From assembly GCA_028285645.1 (NCBI GenBank), contig JANQOV010000068.1, positions 24,733 to 88,732 on the forward strand: a stretch of DNA of 64,000 nt. Reading direction: 5' to 3'. The position numbers and the translations under genes were made by a program. Shown one piece after another: positions 22,054-32,024 of this stretch (positions within the stretch are counted from its first letter, which is position 1; every line of letters begins with the position of its first letter). Source of the DNA: Hyphococcus sp. (lineage in GTDB: Bacteria > Pseudomonadota > Alphaproteobacteria > Caulobacterales > Parvularculaceae). A model generated the notes under the pieces. That model made no database searches and was not told the origin of the DNA. It saw nothing but the letters and a program-made list of their open reading frames with translations.

Positions 22054-22917
22054 CTATCGAAAAATGACCGTTTTGGCGTCGTTCAGGAGAATGCGCCGTT
22101 CTGCGAACCAGCGAACGGCCTGGGCGAGCGCGCGCCGCTCGACATCGCGGCCAATGCGGATGAGATCGCCGGGCGTCATAGAATGATCGACGCGCTCGGC
22201 TTCCTGTTCGATGATCGGGCCTTCATCAAGATCGGCGGTGACGAAATGCGCCGTCGCGCCAATGAGTTTTACGCCGCGGCGAAAAGCCTGATGATAAGGC
22301 TTAGCCCCTTTGAAGCTCGGCAAAAACGAATGATGGATGTTGATCACCCTGCCGGGCAGTTTCTCACAGAATTCATTGGACAAGACCTGCATGTAGCGCG
22401 CGAGCACGATAAGCTCGATATCCTGCTGTTTGACGATTTCCATTAGTGCGCGTTCCTGCTCCGGTTTTGTCTCAGGGGTTACCGGCAGATGATGAAACGG
22501 TACATTGTGGTGCACCGCGATTTTCTCCGCATCGCGATGATTGGAGACGATCGCGCAAATTGAAATGTTAAATTCCCGCCGCTCCATGCGATGCAAAAGG
22601 TCGATCAGGCAATGGTCGAACTTCGAGACCATCAGGATGGTGCGCAAGGGCTCCTTGGCGTCGTGGATTTTCCAGTCCATGTCGAAACGGCGCGCGATGG
22701 GCGAAAATCCAGCCGTGATTTCGTCGAGCCGCGCCGTTGCCCCAAGGTCAAATTCAACGCGCATGAAAAAGAGGCCGGTTTCCCGATCGGCGAATTGCGC
22801 GCTTTGTTCGATGTTGCAGCCGGTTTCGGTCAAATAGCCGGCAACCGCGGCGACAATCCCGAAATTATCGGGGCAGGAAAGTGTGAGGACCGGTGCGGGC
22901 GTCATCGTTTCAGTCAT
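22054..22917 (-). CDS. purU: formyltetrahydrofolate deformylase
   Basis: N-terminal ACT plus formyltransferase fold: LARYMQVLSNEFCEKLPGRVINIHHSFLPSFKGAKPYHQAFRRGVKLIGATAHFVTADLDEGPII. Confidence 0.96.
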   Translation of the reverse strand: MTETMTPAPVLTLSCPDNFGIVAAVAGYLTETGCNIEQSAQFADRETGLFFMRVEFDLGATARLDEITAGFSPIARRFDMDWKIHDAKEPLRTILMVSKFDHCLIDLLHRMERREFNISICAIVSNHRDAEKIAVHHNVPFHHLPVTPETKPEQERALMEIVKQQDIELIVLARYMQVLSNEFCEKLPGRVINIHHSFLPSFKGAKPYHQAFRRGVKLIGATAHFVTADLDEGPIIEQEAERVDHSMTPGDLIRIGRDVERRALAQAVRWFAERRILLNDAKTVIFR

Positions 22918-23020
22918 GGGTTCTCCACCATTTCGAAAACCGGCGGCAAACCGTCGCCGCCTCTGGCCATTAGAGCTTCAAGCAACTATCAAGCCGAAAG
23001 GATAGACGAGGAGTTAACCA

Positions 23021-23746
23021 ATGGCGCAGCTTGCCCTGATCCGTCACGGTCAAAGCCAATGGAACCTGCAAAACCGCTTTACCGGCTGGGTCGATGTGGG
23101 ACTGACCGAGAGGGGCGTCGCGGAAGCCAAAAAGTCCGGCGTCCTCATGCGCGAGACCAGAATTGAGTTTTCAGCCTGCTACACCTCTGTCCAAAAACGC
23201 GCCATCAAGACGCTCTGGATCATGCTGGAAGAAATGGACCGCATGTGGCTGCCGGTTACCCGCGATTGGCGGCTTAACGAGCGCCACTATGGGGGGCTGA
23301 CCGGCCTTGATAAGGCGGAGACGGCCGAAAAACATGGGGCTGATCAGGTTAAGATATGGCGGCGCAGCTATGATACGCCGCCGCCGGAGATGGCCGTCGA
23401 CAGCGAGCACAATATGGCTGACGATCCGCGCTACAAGGCGCTTGGCGTTACGGTGCCGAGAACGGAATCGTTGAAACTAACGCTGGAGCGCGTGCTTCCC
23501 TGTTTCGAACAGGAAATTGCCCCGCGTCTTAAGGCTGAGCAATCGCTGATGATTGCAGCCCACGGAAATTCCCTAAGGGCGTTAGTGAAGCTGTTGCTCG
23601 ACGTGTCAGACGACAAAATCGTCCATCTGGAGATACCGACCGGCAATCCGCTGCTGTTCGATTTGAAGGGCGGATCATTGTCGCCGACTTCCGTGCGTTA
23701 TCTGGATGAAAACCGCGCGCAAGACATCCCGCCAATACCGGCCTAG
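23021..23746 (+). CDS. gpmA: 2,3-bisphosphoglycerate-dependent phosphoglycerate mutase
   Basis: LIRHGQSQWNLQNRFTGWVDVGLTERG; RHYGGLTGLDKAE. Confidence 0.96.
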   Translation: MAQLALIRHGQSQWNLQNRFTGWVDVGLTERGVAEAKKSGVLMRETRIEFSACYTSVQKRAIKTLWIMLEEMDRMWLPVTRDWRLNERHYGGLTGLDKAETAEKHGADQVKIWRRSYDTPPPEMAVDSEHNMADDPRYKALGVTVPRTESLKLTLERVLPCFEQEIAPRLKAEQSLMIAAHGNSLRALVKLLLDVSDDKIVHLEIPTGNPLLFDLKGGSLSPTSVRYLDENRAQDIPPIPA

Positions 23747-23761
23747 CTAGGCTGCGCTGAA

Positions 23762-24091
23762 TTAAGCGCGCTCCAAACGCTCGGCCATTTCATTGACCCT
23801 TGAAACCGCGGCTTCGATGGCGCGGCTAGCGCCGCCAACCGTATCCTGGTCGAGCTCGTCGGCGGCGTTCTCAAGGGATTCAGCGCGCGCTCTTGCTTCA
23901 AACATCTCATCACAAACCGTCAGCGCGGCAAGCAGCATCAACCGCGCATCGCCAATTTGTCCGAGATCATCGGTAATCTCCGTCACTTGCCGGTCAAAGT
24001 AAGCAGCGAGCTCTTGCAGGCGCTGTTCCTGTCCGTCATCGCAGGTCACTTTGTAGTCGCGCCCATTCACCCGAATTTCAACCTGCGCCAT
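23762..24091 (-). CDS. zapA: cell division protein ZapA
   Basis: VEIRVNGRDYKVTCDDGQEQRLQELAAYFDRQV. Confidence 0.9.
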   Translation of the reverse strand: MAQVEIRVNGRDYKVTCDDGQEQRLQELAAYFDRQVTEITDDLGQIGDARLMLLAALTVCDEMFEARARAESLENAADELDQDTVGGASRAIEAAVSRVNEMAERLERA

Positions 24092-24095
24092 CTGG

Positions 24096-24329
24096 CTATT
24101 CCTTTTCCTTGTCGGCCGTTTCCGAAAGCAAGGACTTTAAGTCAGCAATTGACCTTGTAAGGCCGCGCGATGCTTCTGCCGCATGACCGCGCGCGGCGCG
24201 CGCATGGCGGCGCTCCGCTGCGATGTCGTCGCCCGTCGCCGATTGATCATGAAGCCGGCCTTCCAGTTTTGTTTCTAGGTTTTCAAGGGCGCTGGCGAGA
24301 TCTGCAACGGCGTTTTCGAGAACGGACAT
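24096..24329 (-). CDS. small coiled-coil protein, DUF4164-like, upstream of zapA
   Basis: MSVLENAVADLASALENLETKLEGRL..., position next to zapA as in other alphaproteobacteria; internal ATG at 24329 preferred over track start. Confidence 0.65.
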   Translation of the reverse strand: MSVLENAVADLASALENLETKLEGRLHDQSATGDDIAAERRHARAARGHAAEASRGLTRSIADLKSLLSETADKEKE

Positions 24330-24553
24330 GCGTTGAGGTTCCTTCACAACCGGGACTTGACGCTCATCACTGTGGCGGGGCGAAGTGATTCTGTCCAGCG
24401 CCGCGCGCCGCGAATAAGTTTTCAACAGGCTCGGCCAAAACGCGGCAATCGCGCTCGCAGCGTCGCCTTACCCTTGACCGCCGCCTTGCCCCGATGCATG
24501 AAGCGCGCATTGTAATTCAGCGTTTTTGCCCGTGGATTGGGGATTTCCGCAAA

Positions 24554-26539
24554 ATGCACGCAATGGCCGATAAAGGCGTTGGCGACGACCAGATGGCGAA
24601 CGCGATTCGCGCTCTTTCAATGGACAGCGTTGAACGCGCAAAATCCGGCCACCCTGGCATGCCCATGGGTATGGCTGATGTCGCGACCGTCCTCTTTACA
24701 AAGGTCCTGAAATTTGACGCTGGCGATCCTGCCTGGCCGGACCGGGATCGATTTGTCCTTTCCGCGGGCCATGGCTCGATGCTGATTTATGCGCTGGCCT
24801 ATCTCCTTGGCTATGACGGGATGACCCTCGATCAGCTTAAAAATTTCCGCCAGCTTGGATCGAAAACCGCCGGTCATCCGGAATATGGTCATGCGCCGGG
24901 CGTTGAAACGACAACAGGCCCGCTCGGTCAAGGATTTGGCAATGCGGTGGGCATGGCCATTGCGGAGGCGCATCTTGCCGCGCGGTTCGGCGATGATCTC
25001 GTTAGTCATTACACTTATGTGCTCGTCGGCGACGGCTGCTTGATGGAAGGCGTCAGCCAGGAAGCGCTAAGCCTCGCGGGACATCTAAAACTGCGCAAGC
25101 TGATCGTCCTGTTTGACGATAATGACATTTCTATCGACGGACCGGTGTCGCTTTCGGATCGCACCGATCAACTAGAACGGTTCGCCGCCTCAGGATGGGC
25201 CACTGCAGCGATCGACGGTCACGATCCGCAAGCAATTGAACAGGCAATCGAAGAAGCAAAAAAATCCGACCGGCCGACATTGATCGCCTGCAAGACAACG
25301 ATCGGCAAAGGCGCGCCTTCGAAAGCTGGCAAGGCGGCGGCCCACGGCGCACCGCTCGGCGAGGAGGAAATTGCCGGCGCAAGGAAAGCCCTCGACTGGC
25401 CGCATGCGCCCTTTGAAATTCCTGACGATATTTTGTCCGCATGGCGTGAGGCTGGCGTTCAAGGGAGCCGTGATCGCGAGGCCTGGGAAGCACGGCTTGC
25501 AGCGAGCGCCCATTGTGAAGCGTTCAAAACCGCACTGGCGGGCGATTACGCGCAATCGCTTATACCTGCGATCCGCGAGCATAAACAAAAGCTCGTCGCC
25601 GAGCCGGTAAAAGTCGCAACGCGCAAGGCGTCGGAGCTGGCGCTCAGTGTTGTAAACGATGTTGTGCCGGAGACAATCGGCGGATCAGCCGACCTTACGG
25701 GCTCCAACAACACCAAGACCAAAGATCTTGGTATTCTTGATGCTGACAATTATGGCGGCCGCTATATGCATTACGGTATTCGCGAGCACGGCATGGCTGC
25801 GGCGATGAACGGCATGGCGCTCCATGGCGGCGTCGTTCCCTATGGCGGTACGTTTTTGGTGTTCGCTGATTATTGCCGGCCGTCCATTCGTCTTGCGGCG
25901 CTTATGGGGGTGCGGGTTGTGTTTGTGATGACCCACGACTCTATCGGACTTGGCGAAGACGGGCCGACCCACCAGCCGGTGGAGCATCTGGCGAGCCTAC
26001 GCGCTATGCCGAATTTGAATGTCTATCGGCCTTGTGATGCAGTCGAGACAGCCGAATGCTGGGAGCTCGCGCTTAAGAACATCGCAAGGCCGTCGCTGAT
26101 TGCGCTCACCCGGCAGGGTCTTGAACAGGCGCGGGTTGAACAAGATGATGATAACCTGTCTGCGCGCGGGGCTTATGTGATCGCGGATGTCGCCAATTAC
26201 GACGCGACCATCATCGCCACCGGCTCTGAAGTTGAAATTGCGCTCGCTGCAAGTCGTGCGCTTGCCGGGGAAAACATCAAAGCGCGTGTCGTATCTGCGC
26301 CTTCATTTGAATTATTCGCCCAACAGTCTGAATCCTATCGGCTGGAAGTCCTGGGCGAGAAACCGCGGGTCGGCGTCGAGGCTGGCGTCGCCCAAGGCTG
26401 GGACCAGTTTTTGCGGCTCAAAGACGAATTTGTCGGCATGACGAGCTTTGGCGCTTCTGCGCCCGCAAAGTATCTTTACGCACATTTTGGCATCACGGCG
26501 ACGGCGGTCGCTGACAAGGTAAAACAGTTGCTCGCCTAG
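24554..26539 (+). CDS. tkt: transketolase
   Basis: [73 protein letters not shown]. Confidence 0.97.
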   Translation: MHAMADKGVGDDQMANAIRALSMDSVERAKSGHPGMPMGMADVATVLFTKVLKFDAGDPAWPDRDRFVLSAGHGSMLIYALAYLLGYDGMTLDQLKNFRQLGSKTAGHPEYGHAPGVETTTGPLGQGFGNAVGMAIAEAHLAARFGDDLVSHYTYVLVGDGCLMEGVSQEALSLAGHLKLRKLIVLFDDNDISIDGPVSLSDRTDQLERFAASGWATAAIDGHDPQAIEQAIEEAKKSDRPTLIACKTTIGKGAPSKAGKAAAHGAPLGEEEIAGARKALDWPHAPFEIPDDILSAWREAGVQGSRDREAWEARLAASAHCEAFKTALAGDYAQSLIPAIREHKQKLVAEPVKVATRKASELALSVVNDVVPETIGGSADLTGSNNTKTKDLGILDADNYGGRYMHYGIREHGMAAAMNGMALHGGVVPYGGTFLVFADYCRPSIRLAALMGVRVVFVMTHDSIGLGEDGPTHQPVEHLASLRAMPNLNVYRPCDAVETAECWELALKNIARPSLIALTRQGLEQARVEQDDDNLSARGAYVIADVANYDATIIATGSEVEIALAASRALAGENIKARVVSAPSFELFAQQSESYRLEVLGEKPRVGVEAGVAQGWDQFLRLKDEFVGMTSFGASAPAKYLYAHFGITATAVADKVKQLLA

Positions 26540-26549
26540 GAGAAAGTTC

Positions 26550-27560
26550 ATGGCTTTGAAAATTGCAATCAACGGCTTTGGCCGCATCGGTCGTCTGGCG
26601 CTTCGGTCCATCATCGAAACGGGCCGCAGAGGCGTGGACGTTGTCGCGATCAACGATCTGGGACCGGTCGAAACCAACGCGCATCTCGTTCAGTATGACA
26701 GCGTTCACGGCCGTTTCCCCAATGAAGTGAAAACGACCAGCGATACGATCGATGTTGGCGCAGGGCCGATCAAGGTCTTTTCCGAACGGGATCCGTCGCA
26801 ACTGCCTTGGGGCGATCTCGACGTCGATATCGTGTTTGAATGCACCGGCATATTTACGGCGCGCGACAAGGCGGCGATGCATCTTGATGCGGGCGCAAAG
26901 CGTGTTCTGGTTTCGGCGCCGGCCTCGGGCGCTGACAAAACCATCGTTTATGGCGTTAATCACGGCGCGCTGACGAAGGACGATCTCGTTGTTTCCAACG
27001 CCTCCTGCACGACGAACTGCCTGGCGCCGGTCGCCAAGGTGCTGCATGACGCGGTCGGCATTGAGCGCGGCTATATGACAACCATTCACGCTTATACGGG
27101 CGATCAGCCGACGCTTGATACGTTGCACAAAGACCTTTATCGCGCCCGCGGCGCAGCGACCAACATGATCCCGACCTCAACCGGCGCTGCTAAGGCTGTC
27201 GGTCTTGTTTTGCCCGACCTTAACGGCAAGCTTGACGGGTCTTCGATCCGCGTGCCGACAGCGAATGTGTCTGTGGTTGACCTTGTGTTTACGCCTAAGA
27301 AAGACACCACTGTTGAAGAGGTCAACAATGCGGTGGTCGAAGCGGCGAGCAGCGGTCCCTTAAAAGGCGTTCTTGGCGTCACCGATAAACCGCTGGTGTC
27401 GTCAGACTTCAATCATGATCCGCATTCGTCAAACTTCGCTTTGCCGCAAACGCAAATCCTCGAAGGCAAGCTGGTGCGGGTGCTTTCCTGGTATGACAAT
27501 GAGTGGGGCTTTTCGACCCGCATGACCGACACGGCGTTGGAGCTGGCGCGGCATATTTAA
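26550..27560 (+). CDS. gap: glyceraldehyde-3-phosphate dehydrogenase, type I
   Basis: INGFGRIGRLALRS; SNASCTTNCLAPVAKVL. Confidence 0.98.
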   Translation: MALKIAINGFGRIGRLALRSIIETGRRGVDVVAINDLGPVETNAHLVQYDSVHGRFPNEVKTTSDTIDVGAGPIKVFSERDPSQLPWGDLDVDIVFECTGIFTARDKAAMHLDAGAKRVLVSAPASGADKTIVYGVNHGALTKDDLVVSNASCTTNCLAPVAKVLHDAVGIERGYMTTIHAYTGDQPTLDTLHKDLYRARGAATNMIPTSTGAAKAVGLVLPDLNGKLDGSSIRVPTANVSVVDLVFTPKKDTTVEEVNNAVVEAASSGPLKGVLGVTDKPLVSSDFNHDPHSSNFALPQTQILEGKLVRVLSWYDNEWGFSTRMTDTALELARHI

Positions 27561-27579
27561 AAGACGGGAGCGCTCGAAG

Positions 27580-27951
27580 ATGCGCGTCTTAAAGGGTTTG
27601 GTTTTGGGGGCCTTTGCCGGCGTTGCAGCCTGTGCTGGATCGCCTGCTCCCGAGGCGGAAACGGCGCCCTATGTGGGGCGCTGGGCCGCCGATCCCGCCT
27701 GGTGCGCCAACAAGCCCGGCGAAACCGACGCGCTGCCCATCACCATCACTGAGACGGCGTTTTTAGGATACGAAAATGAGTGCGAGATGGACGTCGTCGC
27801 CACAGATGAGGCCGGCGTTTATAGCATTCGCCGGCAATGTGTCGGAGAGGGCGTTCCTTACGAGGACGATATTTCGGTTTCGATCAATAATGATCGAATG
27901 ACGCTGACGACGGCTGAGGGGCGTGAGACGGAGTTTTATAAGTGTGACTAG
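27580..27951 (+). CDS. putative lipoprotein of unknown function between gap and pgk
   Basis: MRVLKGLVLGAFAGVAACAGSPAPEAE lipobox-like; 123 aa; short intergenic gaps on both sides. Confidence 0.8.
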   Translation: MRVLKGLVLGAFAGVAACAGSPAPEAETAPYVGRWAADPAWCANKPGETDALPITITETAFLGYENECEMDVVATDEAGVYSIRRQCVGEGVPYEDDISVSINNDRMTLTTAEGRETEFYKCD

Positions 27952-27972
27952 AGTAAGCTGACGAACAAATTC

Positions 27973-29163
27973 ATGAGCCATCGCACTCTCGAAAAACTTG
28001 ATGTCGTTGGAAAGCGCGTTCTCGTCCGCGTTGATTTCAACGTGCCGATGCAGGACGGCGCCGTAAGCGATGCAACCCGCCTTCAACGCGCTTTGCCAAC
28101 CATCACCGAACTTGCCGACAAGGGCGCGAAAGTCATTCTCCTGTCGCACTTTGGCCGGCCGAAAGGAACGCTGGTGCGGGAGATGTCACTGCACCCGGTC
28201 GCTGCCGAACTCAGTAGGCTGCTTGATCGGGATGTCGCGTTTTCCGGCGATTGCGCTGGCGTTTTCGCCGAGAAGGCCGTCGGCGCCATGCGCGGCGGCG
28301 ATATTTTGCTCCTTGAGAATACGCGGTTTCACGCTGGTGAAGAGAAAAACGATCCTGACTTCGCCAAGGCGCTCTCCGCAAATGGCGACGCCTATGTGAA
28401 TGACGCGTTTTCAGCCGCGCATCGGGCGCACGCATCGACAGAAGGCTTGGCGCATCTCCTTCCCTCAGCGGCGGGGCGCGCCATGGAGCGCGAGCTCAAT
28501 TATTTAAAAGCAGCGCTTGCAGAGCCAAAGCGCCCTATGATGGCGGTGGTCGGCGGTGCGAAAGTCTCCACCAAGATTGAGCTTTTGTTGAACATTGTGG
28601 GCCGCGCCAATGTGCTCGCCGTTGGCGGCGGCATGGCGAATACATTTTTGTTCGCCAAAGGCGTTTCGGTCGGCAAGTCGCTTTGCGAACCGGACCTTGC
28701 CGACACAGCGCGGGAAATCATGGCGCAGGCGGAAAGCGCCGGCTGCGAGATTATTCTGCCGACGGACGTTGTTGTCGCCAAAGAGTTCAAGGAAGGCGCG
28801 AAACGCGAGGTTTTGCCCGCAGATAATGTTGCGGGCGACGATATGATCCTCGATTTGGGCCCCGATACGGTTGATCTGATCGCCGAACGGATCGAAGCGG
28901 CGAAAACGCTCGTCTGGAACGGCCCGCTCGGCGCCTTTGAGATCAAACCCTTTGACACGGCGACTGTTGAAGCGGCGCGGTTTGCCGCAAAACAGGTCAA
29001 AAAAAGCGATCTGGTCGCCGTCGCAGGCGGCGGCGATACGGTAGCGGCGCTGGCCCATGCCGGCGTCGTTGATCAATTCACCTATGTGTCGACCGCAGGC
29101 GGCGCATTTTTAGAATGGCTTGAAGGCAAAACATTGCCCGGCGTTGCGGCGCTGGAGGATTAA
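27973..29163 (+). CDS. pgk: phosphoglycerate kinase
   Basis: [39 protein letters not shown]. Confidence 0.98.
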   Translation: MSHRTLEKLDVVGKRVLVRVDFNVPMQDGAVSDATRLQRALPTITELADKGAKVILLSHFGRPKGTLVREMSLHPVAAELSRLLDRDVAFSGDCAGVFAEKAVGAMRGGDILLLENTRFHAGEEKNDPDFAKALSANGDAYVNDAFSAAHRAHASTEGLAHLLPSAAGRAMERELNYLKAALAEPKRPMMAVVGGAKVSTKIELLLNIVGRANVLAVGGGMANTFLFAKGVSVGKSLCEPDLADTAREIMAQAESAGCEIILPTDVVVAKEFKEGAKREVLPADNVAGDDMILDLGPDTVDLIAERIEAAKTLVWNGPLGAFEIKPFDTATVEAARFAAKQVKKSDLVAVAGGGDTVAALAHAGVVDQFTYVSTAGGAFLEWLEGKTLPGVAALED

Positions 29164-29183
29164 TCGGCGCTCGGGAGGTATCG

Positions 29184-30077
29184 ATGACGAATAAGGACAT
29201 GGCGGCGCAGGCTGCAAACAAAGACGGCTTTATCGCCGCGCTTGACCAATCGGGCGGGTCAACGCCAAAGGCGCTGAAGCTTTATGGTGTTGATGAAAGC
29301 GCCTGGTCGAATGACGAGGAGATGTTCGGCCTCATTCACAAAATGCGCGCGCGCATCATCAAATCGCCGGCGTTCACTGGTGACAAAGTGATGGGCGCGA
29401 TCCTCTTTGAACGGACCATGGACGGCGACATCGACGGCACGCCCACAGCACAATATCTGTGGGAAGAGCGCGGCGTCGTGCCGTTTTTAAAAGTCGACAA
29501 GGGCCTCGCGGATACAACCGACGGCGTCAAGCTCATGAAACCGATGCCTGACCTTGATGCGCTTTTGGAACGCGCCAAAGCCAAAGGCGTTTTCGGCACC
29601 AAGATGCGCTCGGTTGTGGATGCGGCAAATCCCGCGGGCGTTGCTGCAAACGTCGCGCAGCAATTTAAAGTCGGCAAACAAATTCTCGCCCATGACCTTG
29701 TGCCCATTCTCGAGCCGGAAGTGACGATTTCGATTGAAGACAAAGCCACGGCTGAAGATCTGGTGCTTGCCGAGATCACCAAGCAGCTTGATGGGCTGCC
29801 CGCCGGTAAGCAGATCATGTTGAAGCTGACGCTGCCTGACAAGCCGAACCACTATAAGTCGCTTATAGATGATCCGCGGGTGATGCGTGTCGTTGCGCTT
29901 TCCGGCGGCTATTCGCGCGAAGAAGCCAATGCAAAGCTCGCGCAAAACACCGGCATGATCGCAAGCTTCTCGCGCGCGCTTACCGAAGGCTTGTCGGCCG
30001 ACCAAAGCGATGAAGCTTTTGACGCCATGCTGGCGGATACCATCGACAGCATATTCAAGGCGTCCTGCGCAGGCTAA
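29184..30077 (+). CDS. class I fructose-bisphosphate aldolase
   Basis: GFIAALDQSGGSTPKAL; VVPFLKVDKGL; ALSGGYSREEAN. Confidence 0.92.
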   Translation: MTNKDMAAQAANKDGFIAALDQSGGSTPKALKLYGVDESAWSNDEEMFGLIHKMRARIIKSPAFTGDKVMGAILFERTMDGDIDGTPTAQYLWEERGVVPFLKVDKGLADTTDGVKLMKPMPDLDALLERAKAKGVFGTKMRSVVDAANPAGVAANVAQQFKVGKQILAHDLVPILEPEVTISIEDKATAEDLVLAEITKQLDGLPAGKQIMLKLTLPDKPNHYKSLIDDPRVMRVVALSGGYSREEANAKLAQNTGMIASFSRALTEGLSADQSDEAFDAMLADTIDSIFKASCAG

Positions 30078-30117
30078 CGCGGCGGTGCGAGCCCTTGTCG
30101 TAAGGATGAACGATTGC

Positions 30118-30156
30118 GAGCCCCCCGAATGCATGCGTGTTCGGGGGTTTTGTTTG
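30118..30156 (+). terminator. Rho-independent terminator closing the glycolysis cluster
   Basis: CCCCCCGAA-tgcatgcgtg-TTCGGGGG followed by TTTTGTTTG. Confidence 0.85.
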
Positions 30157-30243
30157 TCCTTGAATTTCCTGCAGCTTGGGGCGCCATGGTCTTTGTAAAC
30201 TAATCAGTGTAGTATTGTCGCGAACAAGATCGTGAGCCCAACC

Positions 30244-31095
30244 ATGACAGAGACAACACCGCCCGCTGAAGTCCCGCCCGAACAGATTGAATGGATCAAC
30301 GGGTTTCCGACGCCGCCCTCGGAGCCAAACAAGCCGCTGCACGCCTTCATTTCGGTCATGCGCCTCCTGCGCAACAAAGAAGACACCCGTCAGGTGTTCG
30401 AAATCGTGCAGGCGCTGTCTTCTGGTTCCGCCAAAAAAACATTTCGGCGGTTTACAGATACCGACTACGGTCGGCGGGTTGTCGCCGAGCCCGTGAAGCT
30501 GGAAGAGATTTTGTCCAACCGTGAAGCGTTGCGCGCCATGCCTGAAGGCAGCCTTGGCCGGGTCTATCTTGACTTTATGGAGGGCGAAAACCTGACGCCG
30601 GACGGCTTGATCGACGCAGCGGAAGAAGCCGGTCTCGATTTTCGCGGCGAAACCCAGTTCGAAGAGTTTCGCCGATTGTTTTTGCATCTCGATGTCAGTC
30701 ATGACCTTTGGCACGTGTTGACCGGCTATGGCCGCGATGCGCTTGGCGAACTTTGCAATCTCGTCGTCACGCGGCGCATGTCCAAGAATAATGGTTTCCG
30801 CCTCATCGTGTTCATTGGCATGATCGCTCAGAAGCTCGAACGCCCCGGAACGCCAATCATCAAGGCCCTTAACGAAGCCGGCGAGATGAGCCGCGCCATG
30901 GCGTGGTTGCCGGCGATTGACATCGAAGAATTGCTGCCATTGCCGCTATCAGAAGTGCGCCGTAGGCTGAATATTTCAGAACCGGCGATCTATAATTTGG
31001 TGCCTGACGAGATCAAGGCGAGCCTTTTGAAACCCAAAATCAAGGAAACGCAAACCGAGCGCGAAACCGCAAACGACGGAGCGTTAGCTCACTAA
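30244..31095 (+). CDS. coq4: Coq4 family ubiquinone biosynthesis protein
   Basis: LDVSHDLWHVLTGYGRDALGELCNL (HDxxH-type Coq4 motif). Confidence 0.85.
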   Translation: MTETTPPAEVPPEQIEWINGFPTPPSEPNKPLHAFISVMRLLRNKEDTRQVFEIVQALSSGSAKKTFRRFTDTDYGRRVVAEPVKLEEILSNREALRAMPEGSLGRVYLDFMEGENLTPDGLIDAAEEAGLDFRGETQFEEFRRLFLHLDVSHDLWHVLTGYGRDALGELCNLVVTRRMSKNNGFRLIVFIGMIAQKLERPGTPIIKALNEAGEMSRAMAWLPAIDIEELLPLPLSEVRRRLNISEPAIYNLVPDEIKASLLKPKIKETQTERETANDGALAH

Positions 31096-31147
31096 CGTGC
31101 AGGCGCGGGTCTCGCCAACGACGCTTCGCCTGCCTATATAGCGCGCC

Positions 31148-31804
31148 ATGGATGCGCCCTGCCGACTTTATCTCATTACGCCGCCGCAGATCGAAGACGC
31201 CGCTGTGTTCAGCGACCAATTAAAAGCAGCGTTCGATGCAGGCGATGTCGCCTGCGTGCAATTAAGGCTGAAATCGCCCGACGGCGCATCTGCGCCTGAC
31301 GATGAAATCTTGCGCGTAGCGGAGGCCTTGGCGCCGCTCGCGAAAGCCCGCGACGTTGCTTTTTTGATCAATGACCGTCCCGACCTAGCGCTCAAGGCGG
31401 GCGCCGACGGCGTTCATGTGGGGCAGTCCGATGCGCCTTACGGTAAGGCGCGTGCGATGCTCGGGGATGACGCAACCATCGGCGTTACCTGTCACAATTC
31501 GAAACATCTTGGGCTCGATGCGGGCGAGGCGGGCGCTGACTACGTTGCCTTTGGCGCTTTCTTTCCAACCGATACGAAACAGACGCAGTATCGCGCAACG
31601 CCCGAATTGCTGGAATGGTGGTCCTTCGCGACCACGGTTCCGTCCGTTGCGATCGGCGGCGTAACGCCGGAAAATTGCGGCCCCCTCGTGCGCGCCGGGG
31701 CGGATTTTCTTGCTGTCTCTTCTGCGGTTTGGGCGCATCCCGAAGGGCCCGCCGCCGCCATTGCGGCCTTTGAAGCCGCCATCCTTAAGGCGCGGCGGCC
31801 TTAA
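31148..31804 (+). CDS. thiE: thiamine-phosphate synthase
   Basis: RLYLITPPQI; VAFLINDRPDLALKAGADGVHVGQSDAP; VAIGGVTPENCGPLVRAGADFLAVSSAVW. Confidence 0.92.
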   Translation: MDAPCRLYLITPPQIEDAAVFSDQLKAAFDAGDVACVQLRLKSPDGASAPDDEILRVAEALAPLAKARDVAFLINDRPDLALKAGADGVHVGQSDAPYGKARAMLGDDATIGVTCHNSKHLGLDAGEAGADYVAFGAFFPTDTKQTQYRATPELLEWWSFATTVPSVAIGGVTPENCGPLVRAGADFLAVSSAVWAHPEGPAAAIAAFEAAILKARRP

Positions 31805-31870
31805 CCAAAAAACGACCCCGCCCGGAACGCGGTTTGCAACGTTATCTCGCAACGGCAATCAACAGGCGGG

Positions 31871-32011
31871 ATGGCGATGGTGAACAAGTGGGTCCTTAGA
31901 GCGTCTTCAGCAGCGTTCGCCATTATGGCGTTCTCGCTTTCCTTACTGGCGGGCGCTAGCGCGGTCTATGTCGAGCATACGCCGCAATCGCTCGAAGCAG
32001 CGAGCCGCTGA
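31871..32011 (+). CDS. small secreted/single-TM protein, 46 aa (below ORF-track cutoff)
   Basis: MAMVNKWVLRASSAAFAIMAFSLSLLAGASAVYVEHTPQSLEAASR*; signal-peptide-like; lies in the gap between thiE and the Sel1 gene. Confidence 0.45.
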   Translation: MAMVNKWVLRASSAAFAIMAFSLSLLAGASAVYVEHTPQSLEAASR

Positions 32012-32024
32012 AAGCTTGGCGCGT

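Noticed and set aside
23746-24096. 6S RNA near zapA
   Set aside because: 6S RNA is often near zapA in proteobacteria, but here the spaces on both sides of zapA are only a few to about 15 nt, so there is no room.
31095-31148. TPP riboswitch upstream of thiE (and upstream of thiD, 51169-51297)
   Set aside because: Neither leader contains CTGAGA or an ACCTGAT...GCCGGCG-type THI-box; thiE's leader is also too short.
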